Shown here piece after piece: positions 25,429 through 32,834 of a DNA stretch of 64,000 bases. The notes under the pieces were generated by a model that made no database searches, was not told the origin of the DNA, and saw only the letters and a list, made by a program, of their open reading frames with translations. The DNA lies in assembly GCA_012960225.1 (NCBI GenBank), contig DUBS01000035.1:1-64000 (forward strand). The letters run 5' to 3'. The position numbers and the translations under genes are program-made. How positions within the stretch are numbered: position 1 is the first letter of the stretch; every line of letters begins with the position of its first letter. This stretch comes from Gemmatimonadota bacterium. Lineage in GTDB: Bacteria > Gemmatimonadota > Gemmatimonadetes > Longimicrobiales > Gaopeijiaceae.

Positions 25429-26414
25429 CACGAGTCCCCCTCGATCCCGGGATCCTCCGGCGAAGCCAGTAACTGAGGATTTCCTTCCTCTAATCCCTCT
25501 GAAGTGAGATCACGGAACACTTGTTCGAGACTGGCACGCTCACGATGCAATTCCCATAGCATCCAATTGTTGTCACGTGCAACCGAGAAAATCTTCGGCC
25601 TAAGGTCCTCTTCTGTGATTACCTCAAGCACGACACGGACACGGCCTTCAACTTCTTCGACTGTGTGACCGGAGACACCAGACAGGCCAGACAGGGTTTC
25701 TGTGACACCAGAACCTTGAGCCTCAACAATATAGCGGGTTGTTCCACTTTGATTGGCAAGAAGATCTTGGACACTTCCGATCGCGGCGAGTGCCCCGCGA
25801 CTGAGGATAACCAAACGCGAACATGTTGCCTCGACTTCCTGCATGACATGCGTACTCAGCAGAACGGTCCGCTCTTTCCCGAGGCTACTCACAAGCCGCC
25901 GAATTTCGACCCGCTGGTTCGGGTCTAGCCCTTCAGTTGGCTCATCTAAGATCAGGATTTCTGGACGGTGTAGGATAGCTGCAGCCAATCCAATCCTTTG
26001 GCGATAACCCTTCGAACACTCACCTACGGGCCGATAGAATACAGCGGCGAGAGCGGTTTCCTCCACCGCACTTGCAATGCCCATACGGGTGTCGTCTAAA
26101 GACAAGCCTCGGAGGTCAGCCACGTGCTGCAGGTAGTCAGCGACCAGCATCTCATCATACAGTGGGTTCGCTTCAGGCAGGTACCCTACTCGACGTTTTG
26201 CTTCCGTGAGGGCCTCAGTGATTGGTGTTCCATCGAATAGAACCTCACCCTTATCAGGCTGAAGAGTACCTGTAATCATCCTCATTGTCGTCGTCTTCCC
26301 AGCCCCGTTCGGTCCAAGGAACCCGACGACTTCACCGCGGTCGACACTAAAACTCAAATCGTCGACTGCAATCACAGAGCCGTAATTCTTGCTTACGCCA
26401 TTAACTGCAATCAT
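25428..26414 (-). CDS. ABC transporter ATP-binding protein (GldA-like)
   Basis: ATG 26414 has GGGAG five bases upstream; an upstream in-frame start is less suited. The 328-residue ATPase has Walker A GPNGAGKTTT, the signature region CSKGYRQRIGLA, Walker B ILILDEPTEGLDP and the switch histidine in LLSTHVM. A C-terminal extension of about 90 residues (DUF4162-like) follows. It energises the fused permease encoded next, with which it overlaps by a few bases. Gene order ATPase - permease/GldG - DUF4340 matches the gliding/exopolymer-type transporter operons, and this is the first gene of that operon. Confidence 0.93.
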   Translation of the reverse strand: MIAVNGVSKNYGSVIAVDDLSFSVDRGEVVGFLGPNGAGKTTTMRMITGTLQPDKGEVLFDGTPITEALTEAKRRVGYLPEANPLYDEMLVADYLQHVADLRGLSLDDTRMGIASAVEETALAAVFYRPVGECSKGYRQRIGLAAAILHRPEILILDEPTEGLDPNQRVEIRRLVSSLGKERTVLLSTHVMQEVEATCSRLVILSRGALAAIGSVQDLLANQSGTTRYIVEAQGSGVTETLSGLSGVSGHTVEEVEGRVRVVLEVITEEDLRPKIFSVARDNNWMLWELHRERASLEQVFRDLTSEGLEEGNPQLLASPEDPGIEGDS

Positions 26415-26738
26415 TCGCACTCCCGAAAACAGTAAAGCCACGCCGGGCTATCGCTCGACGTGGCGGCTGGCACGAGGGACCCAAATGGCCGGTTGAGCGA
26501 GTAACCAAAGTCAGTCTTCTAACCGCCCTAAGAATGAAAACAACCCATCCTAATAAGGATCCGATACTCTAAGAGTGCCCTAGGAAGTTGTCCACACCTG
26601 CTTCAATGTAGCGATGTTTATCACTACACCCAGAAATTAACTAAGTAACTGATAATTCCAGCCCACACAGATAAACCTAGCGGAATCTTCAGCCCCTACT
26701 CGGATGAACCTCGAGCAATCCTTCCCTCCTGCCACTAT
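26415..26738. other. Intergenic region of 324 bases
   Basis: No open frame with family resemblance is present. It should hold the promoter of the ATPase operon (minus strand) and the 3' end of the HTH gene. A short inverted repeat, GCCACG at 26437-26442 against CGTGGC at 26459-26464, lies close to the ATPase start and might form a leader hairpin. The stretch from about 26600 to 26700 is AT-rich. No convincing promoter or terminator was identified. Confidence 0.5.
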
Positions 26739-27173
26739 CTAGGCCGAGAGCCTCCTTCTCCGCGACCTCCTTGGTTTACGACCGCTATTTAGATGACCAA
26801 GGTGTCTCCATGTCTCACCTCGCCTAAGCATATAGATCGTGCTCGCTGATACACTGAGTTCTTTAGCCCAATCAGCTCCGGACATTTTCCAACGATCAGC
26901 CTCCTCATCCCAATCATCCAAAACCTGTCGAGCTACCTCTTCAGTTAGTTCTGCATGGGGAGAATTCTCTCCTCTCAACCAAACATTCGAACCTAACCAG
27001 CGATCCACTTTCTGGATCGGTCCCGGTATCTTCCGTCCGGTGTGTCCCAAGCAGTAGTGGCGGACCTGGTCAACCGAAAAACCAGGATATAGCCTAGCGA
27101 TCTCGGCATATAAGCAACCCTTTTCAGCTAAGTCTCTCCACTTTTTAACGAGGGTGACTTCGGGCTTCGGCAT
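26739..27173 (-). CDS. Small basic protein with two helix-turn-helix-like segments
   Basis: The ATG at 27173 has AGGGAG nine bases upstream. I do not recognise the 144-residue product as a named family. The first half has a helix-turn-helix-like stretch (KKWRDLAEKGCLYAEIARLY, then SVDQVRHYCLG). The second half has HAELTEEVARQVL and a clear HTH (GADWAKELSVSASTIYMLRRGETW), a form often seen beside HNH or homing endonuclease domains and in phage regulators. The tail is very basic (GRKPRRSRRRRLSA). It probably binds DNA. It has no nuclease motif, and is flanked by noncoding DNA on both sides, so it may be a stand-alone regulator or the remnant of a mobile gene. Confidence 0.65.
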   Translation of the reverse strand: MPKPEVTLVKKWRDLAEKGCLYAEIARLYPGFSVDQVRHYCLGHTGRKIPGPIQKVDRWLGSNVWLRGENSPHAELTEEVARQVLDDWDEEADRWKMSGADWAKELSVSASTIYMLRRGETWRHLGHLNSGRKPRRSRRRRLSA

Positions 27174-27276
27174 TCGTTCGATCTCCCTGGATTCATCAGT
27201 TTTGTTTGCTGTTTCAGCCTGCCTTATACCATCCAACACTATGAAGTTCCGATCATAATAGGATCATTCAAAGAGG

Positions 27277-27297
27277 GTGGGAGAGAGGCCCTCCCAC
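27277..27297 (-). terminator. Possible terminator of the msrA transcript
   Basis: A perfect 7-base inverted repeat, GTGGGAG at 27277-27283 against CTCCCAC at 27291-27297, lies 48 bases after the msrA stop on the minus strand. It is followed there by a CCTCTTTG run, which is only a weak uridine tract. Confidence 0.4.
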
Positions 27298-27344
27298 AGA
27301 CGGCAGGAATCCGACAGAACTCCGGTGCATATCACCCCAGGAAA

Positions 27345-27890
27345 CTAGGTGGGAGATATGCCTTGATTCATGAAATGCTCGCGAAATTTCGCAATTTTTG
27401 GCGCAATTACAACCTGACAATACGGCTGTTCGCCATTTCTCTCAAAGTACCGGTCATGATATTCTTCTGCCGGATAGAAGGCTTCGAGGGGTGCTAGCTC
27501 GGTGACGATCGGATCAACCCATGGTCCGTCCCTGTCGAGCCCCCGGATAAGGTCCAATGCGGTTTCTCTCTGACCGTCAGTATGGTGGAATATCGCTGAG
27601 CGGTACTGGGTACCAACATCGTTTCCTTGTCTGTTGAGCGTTGTTGGATCATGAACAACAAAGAAGATTTCGAGAAGCTCCCGAAAAGTGATAATATCCG
27701 CATTGAAGGCGATTTGGACGACTTCAGTATGTCCCGTAGAGCCGCCACAAACCTGCCTGTAACTCGGGTCAGTTACATGCCCGCCAGTATATCCAGATTG
27801 AACGCGACTTACACCTGAGACCATCTCGAAAACAGCTTCAAGACACCAGAAGCAGCCACCCCCGAGGGTGGTTGAATCCTTTCTGGACAT
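27345..27890 (-). CDS. msrA: Peptide-methionine (S)-S-oxide reductase
   Basis: The ATG at 27890 has GGAG seven bases upstream. The 181-residue enzyme has the MsrA active site GGGCFWC (catalytic C13), GYTGGHVTDPSYRQVCGGSTGHTEVV, the FFVVHDPTTLNRQGNDVGTQYRSAIF core, and the FYPAEEYHDRYFER segment that binds the substrate, with YCQVVIAPK near the end as a possible recycling cysteine. It reduces methionine-S-sulfoxide in proteins and free methionine. No signal peptide is present. It begins 13 bases after the S9 peptidase stop and so shares its transcript. Confidence 0.97.
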   Translation of the reverse strand: MSRKDSTTLGGGCFWCLEAVFEMVSGVSRVQSGYTGGHVTDPSYRQVCGGSTGHTEVVQIAFNADIITFRELLEIFFVVHDPTTLNRQGNDVGTQYRSAIFHHTDGQRETALDLIRGLDRDGPWVDPIVTELAPLEAFYPAEEYHDRYFERNGEQPYCQVVIAPKIAKFREHFMNQGISPT

Positions 27891-27903
27891 CACATCACTC
27901 CGA

Positions 27904-29910
27904 TCATGACACCACCTTCTTCTCGTCCTTCCCGGGCCGCTCCCAAGGCGTCCACTCAATATTCCTCACGTACTTCTGGATCCATCGGATCTCTTCCACA
28001 TCTCGAGTACGCTGATGACGCGGCTCTTGGAACCCGTGAGGCTCACGAGGGAAGCGGATGTAGCGCGTAATCTTGCCCTGATCCTTCAGGGCTTGGAAGA
28101 ACATCATACTCTGGGGTTCAGTATCGGTTCTATCATTAATGCCGTGCAGGACAAGCGTCGGTGTAGTCACATTAGCGACATGGGTCAATGCAGAACGCTC
28201 TCTCCATTCGTCCGTATTATCCCATGGAGTGCCCCCGATATACCACAGTCGGACGTCGTGGTTGAACCCCGGACCGTACTCAGATGTCCAGTCTGACACC
28301 ATAGCACCTACGGATGCACCCTTGAACCGATCCGTCTGGGTGATGGTCCAGCCACCAAGGATACCTCCATAGCTCCAACCACGTAGGCCTAATTTGTCTG
28401 GGTCTGCTATACCACGACTTATCAACTCATCGACACCAGTCATGAGATCTTCGTAGTCTCCACTTCCGATGTCGCGAAGATTGCCTCGAAGCAGATCATC
28501 ATCGTAACCGGAACTTCCTCGCACGTTAGGGGACAGTTGGGCGTACCCTAGCCCGGCCCAGATGTGGTTTGACGCCGAGAAGGAGTTCCGGAAAACACCA
28601 GCAGGACCGCCGTGAATGTGAAGTAGCAAAGGGAGCATGCCAGATTGGTATTCAGCCGGCAGCATCAAGATACCCTCAATCTCAGTTCCGTCCCTGCTCT
28701 CCCAACGGATGACCTCACCCTGACCTAATACAAGCTCATCAGTGATCGTCGGATTCACATTGGTCAATTGTACTGCGCCCGTGCCATCCGTTGGCCCCAC
28801 CCAAATGTCGGCAGGAGTATCAAAGTCCTGAAACACGTAGGCCATCTTCACACGATCTCTGGAGAATGAAGAAGGTGCCAGAGACCCAATGGACGAAGTG
28901 ATCTGTTCGACTGAATCCGAACCTAAGTTGATTCGGTAGAGATTATTATTCGTGCCGTGCAGACCACTGAATAGAATCGCGGAAGCATCGGGAGCCCACA
29001 CAAAGTTCCCGATATTTCCATCGAATGCCCCTGAGACGATGCGCCGATCACCTCCATCAGGGTCCATCACCCATATCTTGTCGAGAAGCAGCTCCCATTC
29101 ACCATCAGTGCGAGCAGTATAGGCAAATGAGCGTCCATCCGGTGCCCATGATAGACGACCTTCGGGAGCACTATTGTCTGTGAGTTGGCGAATTGTACCA
29201 GCCTCAACTTCCAGAAGCTGAATCTCGGATAGGTTCTGTTGATTACGTCGGTTCTCTATGCGCGACGTAAAAAGAATTCGATCCCCATTAGGGGCCACTG
29301 AGAAAGATCCAATTCGGTGGTCAGTATCAGTCAGACGTCGTTCCACGCCCGACTCCACTTCTATCAGCCAGAGGTTATTCCAGTTACCGCTCTGTTGCCC
29401 ATTCGGACCTTCATCCACAAAGATCGCGTCGTACCCAGTTTCTCGAGCCTCTTCTTCCTCATCAGTCCTAGGCTCCGTAGCAACAAAAATGATTTTCGAT
29501 CCGTCTTCTGACCAAGCATACGAGCCAATCGAAGTTTCATGCTCACTCAGTTGAACAGCTTCTCCTCCAGTTGTCGGAAGCAAGAACAATTGCGATTCAT
29601 CGTCGACTGATCTTTTAAATGCCAGTCTGCTGCCATCCGGTGAAAACTGGAAGTTTCCGCCACCATCGTCACCGATGTAGCGATAAGGCTCACCACCCTC
29701 AGCTGAGACCCTCCACCACGTCGTTTCTCGCTCGTTTTCTTCCCAGTTGAGTTCGGATTTTGAGAAGAGCACCCAACTTCCATCCGGCGAGATCATAGCA
29801 CCCCCAACCTGGACCATATCGAGCCCATCGTCAGTGGTCATCGCCCGCCGCTCCTGTCCTGCAACTGGAACGGCAAGAACGAACACGATTAAGAGGGTGA
29901 GGTTACGCAT
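27904..29910 (-). CDS. Secreted S9-family prolyl oligopeptidase-like peptidase
   Basis: The ATG at 29910 has GGAG six bases upstream. The 668-residue product has a signal peptide (cleavage near PVAGQE), a seven-bladed N-terminal propeller of the TolB/WD40-like type (repeats such as SPDGSWVLFSKSELNW, SPDGSRLAFKRS, WAPDGRSFAYTART, WAPDASAILFSG), then an alpha/beta hydrolase domain. The catalytic residues are the serine of GWSYGG, the aspartate of GINDRTDTEP and the histidine of REPHGF. It should act on short peptides outside the cytoplasm, of acylaminoacyl or dipeptidyl type. The exact cleavage preference cannot be read. Confidence 0.92.
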   Translation of the reverse strand: MRNLTLLIVFVLAVPVAGQERRAMTTDDGLDMVQVGGAMISPDGSWVLFSKSELNWEENERETTWWRVSAEGGEPYRYIGDDGGGNFQFSPDGSRLAFKRSVDDESQLFLLPTTGGEAVQLSEHETSIGSYAWSEDGSKIIFVATEPRTDEEEEARETGYDAIFVDEGPNGQQSGNWNNLWLIEVESGVERRLTDTDHRIGSFSVAPNGDRILFTSRIENRRNQQNLSEIQLLEVEAGTIRQLTDNSAPEGRLSWAPDGRSFAYTARTDGEWELLLDKIWVMDPDGGDRRIVSGAFDGNIGNFVWAPDASAILFSGLHGTNNNLYRINLGSDSVEQITSSIGSLAPSSFSRDRVKMAYVFQDFDTPADIWVGPTDGTGAVQLTNVNPTITDELVLGQGEVIRWESRDGTEIEGILMLPAEYQSGMLPLLLHIHGGPAGVFRNSFSASNHIWAGLGYAQLSPNVRGSSGYDDDLLRGNLRDIGSGDYEDLMTGVDELISRGIADPDKLGLRGWSYGGILGGWTITQTDRFKGASVGAMVSDWTSEYGPGFNHDVRLWYIGGTPWDNTDEWRERSALTHVANVTTPTLVLHGINDRTDTEPQSMMFFQALKDQGKITRYIRFPREPHGFQEPRHQRTRDVEEIRWIQKYVRNIEWTPWERPGKDEKKVVS

Positions 29911-30035
29911 AACTTTCTCCGGGTTGAACCTGAAAAGCATCATTCGTTATCCTAGCGTGGACCTCAGCTATAGGCCGTGATGCTAGCCATCAAACCTACC
30001 GCGAGCGGAAGAGCAAGGGCAAAGCGTTTGAATAA

Positions 30036-30872
30036 ATGGATACCCGAATGATCATGAGGCGATTCGTCGCAATCTTTTTCCTCTCCTGCAGCGCATGTAC
30101 GAGTGCAGTCGAGAACATCAGCCCGGAAAGGACTCACATTCTATACAAGCCAGCGAACTTACCTACTAATGCTCCGCTGGTCTTGGCCCTTCACGGTTAC
30201 GGAAGTAATGGAAGAAATCTCCAGTGGTACTCTGGTATGGATGAGGCCGCAGATGTTCACGGCTTCGCTGTGGCCTACCCGTATGGAACGACAGACCGTG
30301 GTGGCACCCGACACTGGAACGCAAATCTGAATATTAGCTCGACGGATGATGTGAATTATTTATCTGAACTGGCTAGAGATCTCCAAGCTGAGCACCAATT
30401 GGATCCCCAGAGGACGTTTGTTCTTGGAATGTCAAACGGCGGATATATGAGCTACACACTCGCCTGTGAAACCCGTAACGTCTTTCGAGGAATAGCTTCA
30501 GTGACAGGTACCATGAGCGGACACGACTGGGATAATTGTAATCCGTCAGATCCTGTTCCTGTCCTCCATATTCATGGCGTCGAAGATCATGTGGTACCGA
30601 TCGACGGAAGTATGAGCGCTGGAGGTGGGTGGGGTGGTGCCCCACACGTTGATGAGGTCGTTTCGTTCTGGGCAGATTTGAATAGCACTACGACTGTAGA
30701 CAGCGTCTTTCTCGCTCCGAGTACGCATGCTTTCTACTATCGAAACGGCCGAAACGGTAATGAAGTGTGGTATTACCGAATTAATGATTGGGGACACGAA
30801 TGGCCTGGTCCTCAAGACCAAACGGGCACAATCGCGAGCGAAGTGATATGGGAATTTTTCAGTAAGTTCTAG
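30036..30872 (+). CDS. Secreted esterase, poly-3-hydroxybutyrate depolymerase/feruloyl esterase (LpqC) family
   Basis: A 278-residue protein with a short hydrophobic N-terminus and a cysteine near residue 20 (SCSAC), suggesting a lipoprotein. The alpha/beta hydrolase domain has LVLALHGYGSNG, the nucleophile elbow GMSNGGY, the acid in HGVEDHVVP and the histidine in DWGHEWPG. This arrangement is that of the COG3509 family, which includes PHB depolymerases and CE1 feruloyl or acetyl xylan esterases. The start is uncertain among three close methionines (30036, 30048, 30054), as no clear ribosome binding site is seen. It converges on the threonine aldolase gene with an 8-base gap. Confidence 0.85.
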   Translation: MDTRMIMRRFVAIFFLSCSACTSAVENISPERTHILYKPANLPTNAPLVLALHGYGSNGRNLQWYSGMDEAADVHGFAVAYPYGTTDRGGTRHWNANLNISSTDDVNYLSELARDLQAEHQLDPQRTFVLGMSNGGYMSYTLACETRNVFRGIASVTGTMSGHDWDNCNPSDPVPVLHIHGVEDHVVPIDGSMSAGGGWGGAPHVDEVVSFWADLNSTTTVDSVFLAPSTHAFYYRNGRNGNEVWYYRINDWGHEWPGPQDQTGTIASEVIWEFFSKF

Positions 30873-30880
30873 AACCTCCC

Positions 30881-31948
30881 CTATTCGCTCGTTGGCAACA
30901 AGCCGGTTCTACCAGAGTGTAAGACCGAAGTAACTACCTCCAGAGCAGTGTTGAGGCCTGCGGTGCCCACATCACGGTGGAAAACGGCACGGATACCGTG
31001 TGAGCCACTAGGAAGCATGTGTACACCCTGTTCATGACATCTGTGAACAAAATCTCCTGCGCTCATTAGCTGCACAGAAAATCGGACTATGTTCGATTGC
31101 ACTCGGTCAAGATCGATTTCAAGGCCATCTAAATCCTCAAGCTCTGCGGCAAACTGTCTTGCGTGCTTGATATCTTTCACCAGGTCATCGCGATGGTGCT
31201 CAAGCGCATGGAGAGCACCTGCTGCAAGGATCCCAGCCTGTCGAAATCCACCACCGAATTGCTGTTTAAAACGGCGAGATCGGGCAATCAAGTCTGTAGG
31301 CCCAGCAAGAGCTGAGCCTACAGGGGCGCCTAACCCCTTACTGAAACAAACGTTGACAGTATCGAATGGCTCAGCATACGTGCGTTCACTAATACCAGAA
31401 GCAGCGGTCGCGTGCCAAAGGCGCGCTCCATCTAGATGAGTGACCAGGCCGTGCGCATGAGCTGCCGTAGCTACTGCATGGATCTGCTCAAGCGGCCAAA
31501 CGGTGCCTCCCCCTGCATTATGCGTATTCTCCACACAGAGCAACCGCATACGCGGGCTTAACGTTACTGGATTGAACCGGTGTAAAGGTTCGATCGTATT
31601 ATTGATATCAACCGGTGTGAATACACCATCTACACCTGGAAGCGGCTTCATAGTCACTCCACTCAGGGCTGCTGCTGCCCCTCCTTCACTACGGATTAGG
31701 TGTGCACTATGGTCAGTCAGGATGAGGTCTCCGGGCTCTGTATGCGTCCGGATCGCGACTTGGTTAGACATGCTTCCAGTAGGCACAAATACAGCGTCCT
31801 CTTTACCCATCAGCTCTGCGGTCAGCTCCTCTAACTCCCTAACTGTTGGGTCCTCTCCGTATACATCGTCACCAACTACCGCTGCTGCCATTGCTTCTCG
31901 CATCTCAGTAGTCGGCTTGGTAACCGTATCACTTCTAATATCAACCAT
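30881..31948 (-). CDS. ltaE: Low-specificity L-threonine aldolase
   Basis: A 355-residue fold-type I PLP enzyme. [18 protein letters not shown] opens the protein, as in all L-threonine aldolases. [21 protein letters not shown] and [11 protein letters not shown] lead to the PLP lysine region [14 protein letters not shown], with [14 protein letters not shown] as a later landmark. It splits threonine or allo-threonine into glycine and acetaldehyde. No membrane or signal segment is present. It is transcribed towards the esterase gene and its 5' end faces the cyclophilin gene, leaving a 182-base shared upstream region. Confidence 0.94.
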   Translation of the reverse strand: MVDIRSDTVTKPTTEMREAMAAAVVGDDVYGEDPTVRELEELTAELMGKEDAVFVPTGSMSNQVAIRTHTEPGDLILTDHSAHLIRSEGGAAAALSGVTMKPLPGVDGVFTPVDINNTIEPLHRFNPVTLSPRMRLLCVENTHNAGGGTVWPLEQIHAVATAAHAHGLVTHLDGARLWHATAASGISERTYAEPFDTVNVCFSKGLGAPVGSALAGPTDLIARSRRFKQQFGGGFRQAGILAAGALHALEHHRDDLVKDIKHARQFAAELEDLDGLEIDLDRVQSNIVRFSVQLMSAGDFVHRCHEQGVHMLPSGSHGIRAVFHRDVGTAGLNTALEVVTSVLHSGRTGLLPTSE

Positions 31949-32130
31949 GGACAGTCTTCACGATATCGATTGTGGCTCAAGAGCCCGGTTCATTCCGGTG
32001 AGGAGATCGAAGCTCCAGTTACTGTCTGTTGGCCGCAAGGCCATGGGGTTGACGGGATGCTCGTTACAGTGCAGATGGAAGATTCATCTCCCCCTGCAAA
32101 ATTCTTTAGGCAACCGGAAGAGAGCTCCAA

Positions 32131-32799
32131 GTGATCAGACGACAAACCTTGGCCCTGGCAGTGTTCACGCTTCTCTTTGGCTGTGGTGGGAGCGAGCCAG
32201 AGGAACAGCGCCCAGCTCGTAACCCACTCCTACGCCCCGAGCAATTCGGGGAAATAGCACCCGCCACTTTCCAAGTACTATTCGAGACAAGTGTCGGCGA
32301 CTTCTTAGTCGAGGTGCACCGGGACTGGGGCCCCCTTGGAGCAGATCGCTTCTATAATCTGGTTACAGCAGGCTATTACGACGACACCCGCATTTATAGG
32401 GTGGTTGGAGATTTCATGGCACAATTCGGGCTAAATGCCGACCCATATGTCAACCAAGCCTGGAAAACTCAGTTCATCATCGACGATCCTGTGACTCAGA
32501 CTAACAGCCGCGGTGCAATGACCTTTGCTAAGGGCGGATTACATACCCGGACAACTGAGATCTTTATCAACTATAGGGACAATAATATGCTTGACTCCGA
32601 TGGCTTTGCCCCGTTCGGTAAAGTTATCGAGGGAATGCAAGTGGTAGATTCTTTCTATGCCGAGTACGGCGATGGCCCACCCCGAGGAGATGGGCCCTAC
32701 GCAGCCATGGCGCAGGCGCGTGGTAATGAGTACCTCGATTCCGATTTTCCTGAACTTACAAGAATTATCCGCGCAACAATTGGTATCCCGAGTCGATAG
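32131..32799 (+). CDS. Cyclophilin-type peptidyl-prolyl isomerase lipoprotein
   Basis: The start is GTG 32131. Residues 1-18 are a lipoprotein signal ending in LFGC, followed by a short linker. The cyclophilin domain spans about residues 45-215: [47 protein letters not shown], the MTFAKGG strand, [28 protein letters not shown]. The usual catalytic arginine is kept in YRVV, and FMAQFG matches the FMxQGG element. It should help fold envelope proteins. It converges on the second M14 gene with a 35-base gap. Confidence 0.92.
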   Translation: MIRRQTLALAVFTLLFGCGGSEPEEQRPARNPLLRPEQFGEIAPATFQVLFETSVGDFLVEVHRDWGPLGADRFYNLVTAGYYDDTRIYRVVGDFMAQFGLNADPYVNQAWKTQFIIDDPVTQTNSRGAMTFAKGGLHTRTTEIFINYRDNNMLDSDGFAPFGKVIEGMQVVDSFYAEYGDGPPRGDGPYAAMAQARGNEYLDSDFPELTRIIRATIGIPSR

Positions 32800-32834
32800 A
32801 AGCCTTACGCTTACATCGACTGAAAGCACTCTTT

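Noticed and set aside
31503-32222. Long plus-strand open frame (239 codons) across the threonine aldolase start and its upstream region
   Set aside because: It is antisense to the clear aldolase coding sequence, has no family resemblance, low-complexity serine-rich sequence and no ribosome binding site.
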